From the NCBI GenBank assembly GCA_019415435.1, contig DXZE01000001.1, forward strand, positions 42,727 to 106,726: DNA of 64,000 bases. Direction: 5' to 3'. Shown here piece after piece: positions 33,354 through 42,635 of this stretch. The DNA comes from Erysipelotrichaceae bacterium (GTDB lineage Bacteria; Bacillota_I; Bacilli_A; Erysipelotrichales; Erysipelotrichaceae). The notes below the pieces were generated by a model that had not been told where the DNA came from, did no database searches, and was given only the letters and a program-made list of their open reading frames with translations. Within the stretch, counting starts at the first letter, position 1. The number at the start of each line of letters is the position of its first letter. The translations under genes and the position numbers were made by a program.

Positions 33354-34745
33354 ATGGAAAAGAGTTTTACAGAATCAGTAAAGGCCTATGGAGTTAAAAA
33401 AGTACTCGGCTACCTGAAAAAAGATCCTGAGAAAAATTTGCCGAAGATTTTGGATTGGCTGGATAAAGCCGGTTCTATGAGTTCCATGCCGCAGCAGTTT
33501 GCTTTCGTAAAGAAAGTATTAAGTGACCCTGAAAACAAGTGGTATCAGTATGCAATGGATGTTCTGCATAATACAAATCCGAATTGCCTGGACCGTTTTT
33601 TAGATGACTTTGTCATCAATGGATCCCTTCTTGGTCTGCCTCGTCAGCATAAAGTAGAAAAAGAGAATGACTGCAATATTCCATGGTGCATTCTGTTTGA
33701 TCCAACCAGTGCATGTAATATGCATTGTACAGGTTGCTGGGCTGCCGAATATGGTCACCAGCAGAATCTGACTTATGAAGATATGGATAAGATAGTAACC
33801 CAGGGTGAAGAGCTTGGTGTATTTGTCTATCTGATGACTGGTGGTGAACCATTAACAAGAAAACAGGATATCCTGAAGCTTGCCAAGGCTCATCCGGATT
33901 CTTACTTCCACATCTTTACAAATACAACATTAATTGATGAACAGTTCTGCAAAGATGTCGTTGAATGCGGTAATATTTCCTTTGCGCCATCTATTGAAGG
34001 CAATCGTGAAACAACCGATGCCAGAAGAGGTACAGGCTGCTATGACAAGGTTATGCATGCCCTTGATCTTCTGAAGCAGTATGGCATTCCGTTTGCGGCA
34101 TCTGTATGCTATACGCATGCTAACTACAAGGCTGTTACATCGGATGAATTCATTGATCTGCTGGAAAAGAAAGGTGCCAAGATTGTCTGGTACTTCCACT
34201 ATATGCCGGTTGGCAATGACGCAACACCTGATCTTCTGTTAACACCAGATGAAAGAGAATATGTTTACAGAAGAGTACGTGAGATTCGTTCCATGAAATC
34301 TCCGCATAAGATCTTCTCTATTGACTTCCAGAATGATGGTGAATTCGTTGGCGGATGCATTGCCGGTGGTGCTGAATACTGTCATATCAACAGTCATGGT
34401 GATGTAGAACCATGTGTATTCATCCACTATTCTTCTGCCAATATCAAGGAACAGGATCTGCTGGATTGTCTGAAACAGCCATTGTTCTTAGCTTACAGAA
34501 AGCATCAGCCGTTTAATGAGAATATGCTGATGCCTTGTCCGATGCTGGAGAACTCTGGTGAATTAACAAAGCTTGTTAAGGAATCTGGTGCTCATAGTAC
34601 CGATATGGTTTCTCCTGAATCTGCCGAATCACTTTGTGATAAGACAAAAGAGTATGCCAGGGAATGGGCTCCACGAGCACAACAGTTATGGCAGGCTGAA
34701 AAAGATGCCGGTATTGCAAGAGCTCCAAAGAACAGAAACTTTTAA
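33354..34745 (+). CDS. Radical SAM protein with SPASM-like C-terminus, substrate unknown
   Basis: The 463-residue protein has the radical SAM cluster motif C121-N-M-H-C125-T-G-C128, the GGEPL SAM-binding motif, and a C-terminal cysteine set (GGCIAGGAEYCHINSHGDVEPC and MPCPMLEN) that looks like an auxiliary-cluster SPASM-type region. A helical N-terminal extension of about 100 residues is also present (PEKNLPKILDWLDKAGSM). I recognise the superfamily but not the reaction. It is monocistronic, divergent from a glycolipid gene cluster and has GAGGTGAT before the ATG. No precursor peptide is visible nearby, so a RiPP role is not supported. Confidence 0.85.
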   Translation: MEKSFTESVKAYGVKKVLGYLKKDPEKNLPKILDWLDKAGSMSSMPQQFAFVKKVLSDPENKWYQYAMDVLHNTNPNCLDRFLDDFVINGSLLGLPRQHKVEKENDCNIPWCILFDPTSACNMHCTGCWAAEYGHQQNLTYEDMDKIVTQGEELGVFVYLMTGGEPLTRKQDILKLAKAHPDSYFHIFTNTTLIDEQFCKDVVECGNISFAPSIEGNRETTDARRGTGCYDKVMHALDLLKQYGIPFAASVCYTHANYKAVTSDEFIDLLEKKGAKIVWYFHYMPVGNDATPDLLLTPDEREYVYRRVREIRSMKSPHKIFSIDFQNDGEFVGGCIAGGAEYCHINSHGDVEPCVFIHYSSANIKEQDLLDCLKQPLFLAYRKHQPFNENMLMPCPMLENSGELTKLVKESGAHSTDMVSPESAESLCDKTKEYAREWAPRAQQLWQAEKDAGIARAPKNRNF

Positions 34746-34761
34746 ATTATTATAAAAAGAT

Positions 34762-34794
34762 GCTCCGGTACATTACGTACAGGAGTATTTTTTA
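34762..34794. terminator. Bidirectional terminator between the radical SAM and FMN-oxidase genes
   Basis: ATGCTCC...GGAGTAT with an inner GTAC/GTAC pair forms a stem flanked by AAAAAG and TTTTTT. Confidence 0.8.
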
Positions 34795-35766
34795 TCGCAT
34801 ATGCTTTTCGTTATGAATCAATACAGATGGATCAAAGGAAGATAAATCTTTAACTGAAGTATACCCCATCATTTCCTTTAATTCTGCATTCATCTTCTTT
34901 ATGACCTTTTCTACGCCAGGTGCGCCTTCTTTTAATAAACCTGGAAGAATAACGCGGCCGGCTGATACGGCATCTGCCCCTAAGGCTAATGCTTTATAAG
35001 CATCCTGACCACTATCGATGTGGCAGTCCACAAAGATCTTAATATCGGTATCTTTTAGGGAAGGTGCGATTTCCTGTAATGCCATCACAGGCGGTACAGC
35101 ATACTTCATACGGCCATGATGGTGAGAGATAACAATACCTTTGACGCCTGCTTCTTTGCATATCAGGGCATCTCTTAAAGACAATACACCCTTAGCTATA
35201 AACGGAAGATCTGTACTGTTAACAAACTCTCTCAGGTCATCTAATGTAATTGGGCCTAAAGGCTGTCCATCAACTACATCATAACTTCCATTTGTACCAA
35301 TGGAATGATCAATATCAATACCTACTGCAAAAGCACCATTCTCTTGTGCAAAGTGAATCTGATCAAGAATCATCTGATGATCTTTAAATGGTTTGATGAT
35401 GCGGATTGTAGAAGCACCTGTATTCAGTATTTCTTTGAATTCTTCATCAGATTCCATGCCAACCCAGTTAACAAGGTTCAGATTCTTAGCCGCAATGGCA
35501 TATTCTTCCATTGATTTCCTGTCTTTTAATGCTTTATTCAGATGTGAGAAAGCAGGTGTCATGATTGGAGAAGAGAATGTCTTTCCCCATAAATGAAATG
35601 TCGTATCTGCCTCAGTTGTACCTAAGATTCTCATTTCCACCAGGATACTATCCAGATATCTTCTTGCGATGATATTGGAATCTCCTGCACTTCCATCTGT
35701 AACAGGAATTAATCCTTCTTCTCCAGGCCAGGCATGTTTCATGCCTGGTTCCATTTTTTCAGCCAT
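34792..35766 (-). CDS. FMN-dependent alpha-hydroxyacid oxidase/dehydrogenase-like protein
   Basis: The 324-residue TIM-barrel protein belongs to the lactate oxidase/glycolate oxidase family: SSPIMTPAFSHL near the N-terminus, LPFIAKGVLSLRDAL with the flavin-contacting lysine, VISHHHGRMKYAVPP where family members have SNHGGRQLD with the catalytic histidine, and FVDCHIDSGQDAYKALALGA followed by DAVSAGR for phosphate binding. The active-site block is divergent (HHHGR for NHGGR), so the substrate may differ from lactate. It lies 5 bp downstream of the UPF0158-GNAT gene and probably shares its transcript. Confidence 0.82.
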   Translation of the reverse strand: MAEKMEPGMKHAWPGEEGLIPVTDGSAGDSNIIARRYLDSILVEMRILGTTEADTTFHLWGKTFSSPIMTPAFSHLNKALKDRKSMEEYAIAAKNLNLVNWVGMESDEEFKEILNTGASTIRIIKPFKDHQMILDQIHFAQENGAFAVGIDIDHSIGTNGSYDVVDGQPLGPITLDDLREFVNSTDLPFIAKGVLSLRDALICKEAGVKGIVISHHHGRMKYAVPPVMALQEIAPSLKDTDIKIFVDCHIDSGQDAYKALALGADAVSAGRVILPGLLKEGAPGVEKVIKKMNAELKEMMGYTSVKDLSSFDPSVLIHNEKHMR

Positions 35767-35771
35767 TCTTT

Positions 35772-36677
35772 TTACTCTCCTTCTGCATATACAATTCTGA
35801 CAGGATGATCATATCCCAGTTTCTTGATAAAAGCTGTATACTCCGTATTTAACGGATGTACAGATATCACTATACGGCTCTCTGCGGCTTTTGAGGCATG
35901 CTGAAGCAGGAAAGTTCCTGCCTTCTGTCTGCGCTTGTCTTTGACAACATACATATCTCTGATTTCACTCTGTCCATATTCTTCCGCAATACTGATATAG
36001 CCGATAAATCTGCCGGATTGTGATACGGCATACAGTTTCATGCCATTACCAAGTTCTTCTTCCAGCTCTTCCTGGGCATCATCTTCGGTGTAACGTACTT
36101 TATTGCCTTCTTCTACAGCGATTAGATTCATGACATCTTTCTTCATGAATAAAAGACGCATGTAATTCTCATTTGTAACAGGCACAAAACGATATTCTGT
36201 TATGACAGCATCTTCCTTTGGAGTTTCTTCCAGCTTACTGTAATCATCACCATGCATGAAGGCATCTTCATCAAAGAAATCATCTTCTTCTTTGTTTTCA
36301 TTATGAAGTGTATAGGTAAGACCATGATCTTCACACCATTCCATAGCAATTTCTTCATGTGTCTTATCCAAAAAATCATACCAGTCATTCTCCATCTTGA
36401 ATCTTTCAAGTGTAGAGCGGAAACGACGGAACGCACCCTTTCCACGAATGGCATTTTCAAACCAGATCTTTTTACCTGGATCATCGATACGTTCTATAAA
36501 ACGTTTCATCGTACCGTAATCATCTATTTCATCATGAGTTGGCAGCATGATCCATCCGTCTTCAGGCTCATCAGCATCATAGATGATCTTTCCAGTTGCA
36601 GGATCATAGTAAAACTGGTCTTCTTCACCATTGACTTCATCAATGGCATCAATGATATCATTCAGATTTACTTCCAT
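35772..36677 (-). CDS. Fusion of UPF0158 domain and GNAT acetyltransferase
   Basis: About 301 residues from ATG 36677, which has AGAGGTGT upstream; the longer frame to 36734 is not supported. Residues 1 to about 135 match the UPF0158 family (EDGWIMLPTHDEID, FENAIRGKGAFRRF, WYDFLDKTHEEIAMEWCED). After an acidic linker, residues about 155-301 form a GNAT domain with IRDMYVVKDKRRQKAGTFLL as the acetyl-CoA binding motif A. UPF0158 proteins are uncharacterised; the fusion suggests acetylation of a bound partner. It is upstream of the FMN enzyme. Confidence 0.8.
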   Translation of the reverse strand: MEVNLNDIIDAIDEVNGEEDQFYYDPATGKIIYDADEPEDGWIMLPTHDEIDDYGTMKRFIERIDDPGKKIWFENAIRGKGAFRRFRSTLERFKMENDWYDFLDKTHEEIAMEWCEDHGLTYTLHNENKEEDDFFDEDAFMHGDDYSKLEETPKEDAVITEYRFVPVTNENYMRLLFMKKDVMNLIAVEEGNKVRYTEDDAQEELEEELGNGMKLYAVSQSGRFIGYISIAEEYGQSEIRDMYVVKDKRRQKAGTFLLQHASKAAESRIVISVHPLNTEYTAFIKKLGYDHPVRIVYAEGE

Positions 36678-36735
36678 AAAACACCTCTGTATGTATGCTA
36701 ACACATTCAGAATGATCATTGTATGCAGGTGCATA

Positions 36736-36773
36736 TAAAAAGATGTGAATCAGATAACTGACTCACATCTTTT
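36736..36773 (-). terminator. Terminator of nifJ
   Basis: On the minus strand AGATGTGA-(mismatch)-TCAG-TTAT-CTGA-TCACATCT, a 12-bp stem with one mismatch, is followed by TTTTTATATG. Confidence 0.85.
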
Positions 36774-36790
36774 ATGAATTGTGACAATAA

Positions 36791-39700
36791 TTACTGTTCG
36801 TTCTGAATCTTAAGCTTTGTGACAAGCTTGTTGTAACGAACCTGTGCATCCTTTAATGTCTTATCGAACATCTGATCAGCTACTTCCTGACCCTTTAATC
36901 TAGGCAGGTTGAAGTAACGGGCTTCCTTCATCAGATAATCCTTAAACTTAGTCCAATCTGGTTCCTTGGAATCGATTGTTAATGGCTTTTCATTTCTTGG
37001 ATCATATCTGTAAAGAACTGTATAGCCACAAGCTACAGCATCCTTCTCACGTGTCGGAGAATTGATCAGACCACCCTTGATACCATGTTCCTGGCATGGG
37101 GAGTATGCGATAACAATAGAAGGTCCATTGTAGGATTCAGCTTCCTTGAGAGCCTTGATTGTCTGCATCTGGTTAGCACCCATAGATACGGAAGCTACAT
37201 AAACTGTACCGTATTCCATGAAGATCTGACCAATATCCTTCTTGGCTGTTGGCTTACCACCTGCAGCGAACTTAGCGATTGCAGAAGCCTGTGTAGACTT
37301 GGAAGCCTGACCACCTGTGTTGGAGTATGTCTCTGTATCAAGTACGAGTACATTGACGTTCAGGTTGTTAGCCATGACATGGTCAAGTCCACCATAACCG
37401 ATATCATATGCCCAGCCATCGCCGCCGATGATCCAGCAGGACTTGGAAACGAGATCTCTCTCCATCTCCAGTAATGGCTTGACTTCCTCAACCTTGGAAG
37501 CCTTCAGATCAGCAACGAGCTTATCCTTGATAGCTCTCTGCTTGTCACGGTCATCATTAGCAGCCTTGTAGTCTTCGAAATCCTTCTTCAGTTCAGGTTC
37601 AACCTTGTCCATGTTTTCTTCCATGATACGAAGGATTCTTGCTTCCTTCTGAGTCTGAGCGATAGCCATACCAAATCCGTATTCAGCATTATCCTCAAAC
37701 AGAGAGTTAGCCCATGCAACACCTTCACCATCATTGTTTGTAGCAAATGGTGTAGAAGGAACTGCGGAGCAGTAGATCATGGAGCAGCCTGTAGCATTGG
37801 CAACAAGCATATCTCTTCCAAACATCTGTGAAACAAGTCTGTAGTATGGAGCTTCACCGCATCCTGGGCAGCATCCGGAAACTTCGAAGTATGGACGGTC
37901 AAGACCGATACCAGCTACTGTGTTCTGGTTGCCATACTGTGGCTTCTCAGGTGTTTCCTTGTACAGGTAATCAGCAACTGGTTCCTGCTTTGTCTGTGTA
38001 GCAATTGGCTTAGCAACAAGAGCCTTAGGGTTTTCCTTAGTGCCATCACCAACCGGGCAGACTGTGATACATACGCCGCATCCTACGCAGTTCTCTGTAG
38101 CAAGCTGGATTCTGAACTTCAGACCATCTTCCTTAGCCTTGCCATAGAGTGGTGATGGATCCTTGTATGTTAATTCAAAGCCGTTCTCCTGAGCAATCTC
38201 AGAAGCCTTCTTTGTCTCTTCTTCTGTCATTAAGAATGGACGGATTGTTGCATGTGGACATGCAAATGCACACTGACCACACTCAATGCACTTGTCAGCA
38301 TTCCATTCAGGAACATAAGAAGCGATGTTTCTCTTCTCTCTGAAGGCGATATCTTCTGGTAAGGAACCATCAAGGTTTCCATCCTTGACGAAGTCAGAAA
38401 CCTTCATATCATAACCACCCAGAGCATTGATTCTCTGAACGAAGTTATCATAATGATCATCACCAGTTAACTCATATAACTGAGGCTTAACTGTCAGGTT
38501 AGACCATTCTGGCTTAACAGGAACTTCAACGAGTCCGGCAGCACCTTCATTGATAGCAGCGATGTTGTTATCAACGACATCCTGACCCTTACGGGCATAT
38601 GTTGTACGGGCAGAATCCTGCATCAGCTTCAGAGACTTGTCATAAGGCATGATCTGTTCATTCAGCTTAAAGAATGCAGACTGCAGGATTGTATTTGTAT
38701 GTGTACCCATATGAGTAGCACGGGCAATCTTGTTTGCATCAATGATGTAGAACTTTGCATGCTTGTCAGCTAAGCCCTTCAGCATTCTGTTAGGCAGTCT
38801 GTCTTCGATCTGATCAGCAGGAATAGTTGTATTCAGTAAGAATGTTCCGCCTTCCTTCAGATCTCTGACCATATCAAACTTAAATGCATAAGATTCCTGA
38901 GAAGAAGAAATGAAGTCAGCCTTATCAATGTAATAAGGAGAATGAATTGGTGTAGGACCAAATCTCAGGTGAGATCTTGTTGTTCCACCAGCCTTCTTGG
39001 AGTCATAAGCGAAGTAAGCCTGAGAATACAGATCTGTGTTGTTACCAATGATCTTAACAGTAGACTTGTTGGCACCAACAGTACCATCAGAACCTAATCC
39101 ATAGAACAGACATGATGTGTAATCTGCATCAACATGGATATCAACCGGATCCAGAGACAGATCAGTTACATCATCTTCAATACCGATTGTGAACTCTTCC
39201 TTAGGATCATCCTTCTTGAGCTCTTCAAATACTGCATTGATATCAGATGGGTTTGTATCCTTTGAAGACAGACCATAACGACCACCAATGAACTTGATGT
39301 CCTTATGATTTCTTAATGCATAGCATACATCCAGGAACAGAGGTTCTCTTGTACCAACTTCCTTGGCACGATCGAGAACTGCAATTCTCTTAACTGTAGA
39401 AGGAAGAACTGCTTCCAGATACTTCTGGGAGAATGGTCTGAACAGATAAACCTTGATTAAGCCTACCTTTTCACCACGCTTTACAAGAGTGTTGATTGTT
39501 TCTGTAATTGTATCTGTTACAGAACCCATAGCAACGATAACTCTTTCAGCATCCGGTGCACCAACATATACGAATGGAGCATAGTTACGGCCTGTATAGT
39601 CGGAAACCTTCTTCATGTACTTGGCAGCGATATCCGGAATAGCATCATAATGCTTGTTCTGAGCTTCTTCTAACTGGAAGAAGATATCATCGTTCTGGTT

Positions 39701-40369
39701 AGTACCACGGACAACCGGGTTTGTATGTGGGTTCAGAGCATGTGCCTTGAATGCCTCAACCTTGTCCATTGGTAACAGACTCTTTAAGAAGTCATAATCC
39801 ATAACTTCGATCTTGTCGTACTCATGAGATGTACGGAAACCATCGAAGAAATGCATAACCGGAACACTTCCGTCAATAGCAATCAGATGTGCAACACCAG
39901 CAAGATCCATACAATCCTGTACGGAATGAGAGCACATCATTACGATACCCGTCTGACGGCATGCATAAACATCAGAGTGATCACCGAAGATAGACAGTGT
40001 GTGAGTTGCGACTGTACGTGCTGCAACGTGAATAACACCTGGCAGCATTTCACCCTTCAGCTTGTAAATATTCGGGATCATTAATAACAGACCCTGTGAT
40101 GCAGTGAATGTGGCTGCTAAGGAACCACCCTGCAGGGCACCGTGGATAGCACCAGCGGCACCACTTTCAGCCTGCATCTCGACGACCTTGACTCTGTCGC
40201 CGAATACATTTGTACGACCAGCTGTTGCCCAGTCGTCAATGTGTTCTGCCATCGGAGACGATGGCGTAATAGGATAGATACCAGCTACTTCTGTGAAAGC
40301 ATACGCAGAATGAGCAGTAGCCTGGTTACCATCCATGGCTTCGAAAACCTTTTTGTTTTCAGTACTCAT
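36791..40369 (-). CDS. nifJ: Pyruvate:ferredoxin (flavodoxin) oxidoreductase
   Basis: About 1192 residues from ATG 40369 (CAGGAGGACAT before it). This single-chain enzyme converts pyruvate and CoA to acetyl-CoA and CO2, passing electrons to ferredoxin or flavodoxin; it is a hallmark of anaerobic metabolism. Domains in order: pyrimidine-binding domain (GIYPITPSSPMAE), transketolase C-like and gamma domains, two 4Fe-4S motifs (CIECGQCAFACP and CVGCGVCITVCP), and the TPP domain with CCPGCGEAPY and GDGWAYDIGYGG plus a third cluster. It is monocistronic, bounded by a terminator and by a palindromic promoter region. Confidence 0.97.
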   Translation of the reverse strand: MSTENKKVFEAMDGNQATAHSAYAFTEVAGIYPITPSSPMAEHIDDWATAGRTNVFGDRVKVVEMQAESGAAGAIHGALQGGSLAATFTASQGLLLMIPNIYKLKGEMLPGVIHVAARTVATHTLSIFGDHSDVYACRQTGIVMMCSHSVQDCMDLAGVAHLIAIDGSVPVMHFFDGFRTSHEYDKIEVMDYDFLKSLLPMDKVEAFKAHALNPHTNPVVRGTNQNDDIFFQLEEAQNKHYDAIPDIAAKYMKKVSDYTGRNYAPFVYVGAPDAERVIVAMGSVTDTITETINTLVKRGEKVGLIKVYLFRPFSQKYLEAVLPSTVKRIAVLDRAKEVGTREPLFLDVCYALRNHKDIKFIGGRYGLSSKDTNPSDINAVFEELKKDDPKEEFTIGIEDDVTDLSLDPVDIHVDADYTSCLFYGLGSDGTVGANKSTVKIIGNNTDLYSQAYFAYDSKKAGGTTRSHLRFGPTPIHSPYYIDKADFISSSQESYAFKFDMVRDLKEGGTFLLNTTIPADQIEDRLPNRMLKGLADKHAKFYIIDANKIARATHMGTHTNTILQSAFFKLNEQIMPYDKSLKLMQDSARTTYARKGQDVVDNNIAAINEGAAGLVEVPVKPEWSNLTVKPQLYELTGDDHYDNFVQRINALGGYDMKVSDFVKDGNLDGSLPEDIAFREKRNIASYVPEWNADKCIECGQCAFACPHATIRPFLMTEEETKKASEIAQENGFELTYKDPSPLYGKAKEDGLKFRIQLATENCVGCGVCITVCPVGDGTKENPKALVAKPIATQTKQEPVADYLYKETPEKPQYGNQNTVAGIGLDRPYFEVSGCCPGCGEAPYYRLVSQMFGRDMLVANATGCSMIYCSAVPSTPFATNNDGEGVAWANSLFEDNAEYGFGMAIAQTQKEARILRIMEENMDKVEPELKKDFEDYKAANDDRDKQRAIKDKLVADLKASKVEEVKPLLEMERDLVSKSCWIIGGDGWAYDIGYGGLDHVMANNLNVNVLVLDTETYSNTGGQASKSTQASAIAKFAAGGKPTAKKDIGQIFMEYGTVYVASVSMGANQMQTIKALKEAESYNGPSIVIAYSPCQEHGIKGGLINSPTREKDAVACGYTVLYRYDPRNEKPLTIDSKEPDWTKFKDYLMKEARYFNLPRLKGQEVADQMFDKTLKDAQVRYNKLVTKLKIQNEQ

Positions 40370-40393
40370 ATGTCCTCCTGTTTTCGCCTCTAT

Positions 40394-40434
40394 ATTATAC
40401 AACGCAAGATGTTCAAATTACAGTATCTCTGTAA
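40394..40434 (-). promoter_or_regulatory. nifJ promoter with a palindrome over the -35 position
   Basis: On the minus strand a TATAAT (40399-40394) lies 24 bp before the nifJ ATG. The position expected for the -35 (40422-40417, TGTAAT) is inside a perfect palindrome TTACAG-N5-CTGTAA (40418-40434). A protein bound there would block RNA polymerase. The sequence does not match the Rex (TTGTGA...TCACAA) or CcpA consensus that I know. Confidence 0.55.
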
Positions 40435-40478
40435 CGGTTTGCAAAAGCACTTTACTGACATTTTAAATAATCTGTAGC

Positions 40479-40493
40479 ATGTTCTTTGAACAT
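40479..40493. repeat. Second inverted repeat upstream of nifJ
   Basis: ATGTTC-TTT-GAACAT is a perfect 6-bp inverted repeat. The half-site ATGTTC with AAA occurs once more at about 40410-40418, between the palindrome and the -10. It may be a second operator or an activator site. Confidence 0.4.
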
Positions 40494-40510
40494 TGTTAGA
40501 TAACATAAAA

Positions 40511-40541
40511 ACAAAGGAATCCTAAAGTCAGAATTCCTTAT
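40511..40541 (-). terminator. Terminator of the UPF0154 gene
   Basis: On the minus strand AAGGAAT...ATTCCTT with a 12-nt loop is followed by TGTTTTT. Confidence 0.7.
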
Positions 40542-40549
40542 GTCTTTTA

Positions 40550-40810
40550 TTACTTTTTCTTACCGGATGCCTTTTCCTGTGCTCTTTCAGAATCTGTCTT
40601 CAAGCCCATGGAATGCATGACATTACGTACTTGTGATTCAGATGGCTTGCGTCCCATCTGCATGAACATGGCACGAATCTGTTTTTCTGTAATAGGCGGA
40701 TTATCTTCAATCTGTTTCTGGAAGTAGTGTCTGCTCCAGAAGAATACAACAATTCCACCGATTAATACACCTAATAAGGTAAATCCAAGGCTAGCCCAAA
40801 AGTTGCTCAT
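40550..40810 (-). CDS. UPF0154 (YneF-like) small membrane protein
   Basis: The 86-residue protein has one N-terminal membrane helix (SLGFTLLGVLIGGIVVFFW) and a conserved cytoplasmic part with NPPITEKQIRAMFMQMGRKP and SQVRNVMHSM, the YneF/UPF0154 signature of Bacillota. Function is unknown. It sits alone between nifJ and aspS with its own terminator. Confidence 0.88.
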   Translation of the reverse strand: MSNFWASLGFTLLGVLIGGIVVFFWSRHYFQKQIEDNPPITEKQIRAMFMQMGRKPSESQVRNVMHSMGLKTDSERAQEKASGKKK

Positions 40811-40872
40811 AAATAGTTTTTCTCCTGATTCAATATGAATATATTATATGCGATTTTATAATACGGACAACA

Positions 40873-42630
40873 TTATTTCTTTTCGGAAACTTCAATGCCC
40901 AATACATCCAGCTGCTGCTGGTCAACATCACCCGGAGCTTCACTCATCAGATCCAGAGAAGAGTTTGTTGTCGGGAAGGCAACAACATCACGGATATTGT
41001 CAGTTCCAGCTAAGACCATAGTCAGTCTTTCCAGACCAATACCGACACCTCCATGAGGCGGTGTGCCAAACTTGAATGCATCTAAGAAGAAGCCGAATCT
41101 TTCCTTGGCCTTTTCTGGTGAAAGCCCAATTGCTTCAAAGACCTTTTCCTGTAGTGCCTGATCATGAATACGGATAGAACCGGAAAGCAGTTCATAACCA
41201 TTTAAGACAAGATCGTAAGCACGTGAATAGCAGTGTTCAGGATCAGTCAGAAGTTTATCAACATCTTCATCATTAGGCGCTGTAAATGGATGATGTGCTG
41301 CTACCCATCTGTTTTCTTCTTCACTCCACTCAAACATCGGGAAGTCTGTCACCCATAAGAACTTGTAGTTCTGTCCTTGTGGAATCAGATTCTGTTCATG
41401 GGCAATTCTGACTCTTAATGCACCAAGAGATGTTTCGGTAATACGGTTATTATCCGCAATCATTAATACAAGATCGCCATCCCTGATGTCTAATCTTTCA
41501 ATTAAGGCATTCTTCTCTTCTTCTGATAATGGCTTTACAACAGAGCCGGAAAGCTTTCCATCAGCCATCTTCAGATATGCAAGAGCCTTGGCCTTGAAGC
41601 CGTTCTTTACAAATTCCTGTAATTTATCAAGACCCTTGCGGGAATACTTATCCTGCATGTTTTCAAACTTCAGAGCACCAATCATTCCCTTAGGATCATC
41701 TGCGACTTTTCTGAATACCTGGAATTCGGTGTTCTTGAAAAGATCTGTTACATCCTGAATTTCATTACCAAAGCGCATATCCGGTTTATCAGAGCCAAAT
41801 CTTCTCATGCACTCTTCCCAAGGAATACGGATGAAATGATCTTCCAGTTCGTAGTTAACTGTACCTTTGAAGATCTGTTTCATCAGATTTTCAACGATAC
41901 CGAAGATTGTATCTTCATCGCCAAAACTCATTTCAATATCAATCTGGGTGAACTCAGGCTGACGGTCTGCACGCAGGTCTTCATCACGGAAGCATCTTGC
42001 GATCTGAAAGTACTTCTCCATACCGGCAATCATAAGCAGCTGCTTGTAGATCTGTGGAGATTGCGGCAATGCCCAGAACTTGCCATTGTAAATACGGGAA
42101 GGAACCAGATAGTCACGTGCTCCCTCCGGTGTACTCTTGGCAAGAATAGGTGTTTCTACTTCGACAAATCCTTCTTTATCAAGAGTTTCACGGGCAATCA
42201 TGCAGATTCTGTGTCTTAACATCAGATTCTTCTGTAATGTTGGTCTGCGTAAGTCCAGATATCTGTACTTCAGTCTTGTGTCTTCTGAGGATGTTGTGTT
42301 ATCTGAAAGATCAATCGGCAGTGTATCGGATGTATTTACAATAACAACCTTTTCTGCATGTACTTCTACTTCACCAGTAGCCATCTTAGGATTGGCATCC
42401 TTACGTAACTGTACAGTTCCCCATACCTGAAGGATGTATTCATTTCTGACATCCCTGACCTGGTCAGCCATGGTTTCATCAAATGTAACCTGGACAATAC
42501 CGGATCTGTCACGCAAGTCAATAAAGACGAGTGATCCAAGATTTCTGCGCTTGGCAACCCAGCCGATCAGAGTGACGGATTTGCCAGCATCTGAGGCACG
42601 CAATGTACCGTTTTCATGTGTTCTTTCCAT
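40873..42630 (-). CDS. aspS: Aspartyl-tRNA synthetase
   Basis: AspS charges tRNA-Asp. The 585-residue length is that of bacterial-type AspRS: N-terminal OB anticodon-binding domain (GWVAKRRNLGSLVFIDLRDR), class II motif 2 (FRDEDLRADRQPEFTQ) and motif 3 (GVGIGLERLTMVL), with the GAD insertion domain between them. It starts 5 bp after the hisS stop and is controlled with hisS by the T-box upstream. Confidence 0.96.
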   Translation of the reverse strand: MERTHENGTLRASDAGKSVTLIGWVAKRRNLGSLVFIDLRDRSGIVQVTFDETMADQVRDVRNEYILQVWGTVQLRKDANPKMATGEVEVHAEKVVIVNTSDTLPIDLSDNTTSSEDTRLKYRYLDLRRPTLQKNLMLRHRICMIARETLDKEGFVEVETPILAKSTPEGARDYLVPSRIYNGKFWALPQSPQIYKQLLMIAGMEKYFQIARCFRDEDLRADRQPEFTQIDIEMSFGDEDTIFGIVENLMKQIFKGTVNYELEDHFIRIPWEECMRRFGSDKPDMRFGNEIQDVTDLFKNTEFQVFRKVADDPKGMIGALKFENMQDKYSRKGLDKLQEFVKNGFKAKALAYLKMADGKLSGSVVKPLSEEEKNALIERLDIRDGDLVLMIADNNRITETSLGALRVRIAHEQNLIPQGQNYKFLWVTDFPMFEWSEEENRWVAAHHPFTAPNDEDVDKLLTDPEHCYSRAYDLVLNGYELLSGSIRIHDQALQEKVFEAIGLSPEKAKERFGFFLDAFKFGTPPHGGVGIGLERLTMVLAGTDNIRDVVAFPTTNSSLDLMSEAPGDVDQQQLDVLGIEVSEKK

Positions 42631-42635
42631 ATCTG

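Noticed and set aside
33354..34745. RiPP cluster around the radical SAM gene
   Set aside because: No small precursor ORF, transporter or peptidase is next to it; neighbours are glycolipid and metabolic genes.
37085..37474. 129-codon plus-strand ORF
   Set aside because: Antisense shadow of nifJ; the residues are Cys/His/Ser-rich noise typical of the reverse complement of coding DNA.
41836..42219. 127-codon plus-strand ORF
   Set aside because: Antisense to aspS, whose class II motifs cover the same bases; no ribosome site.
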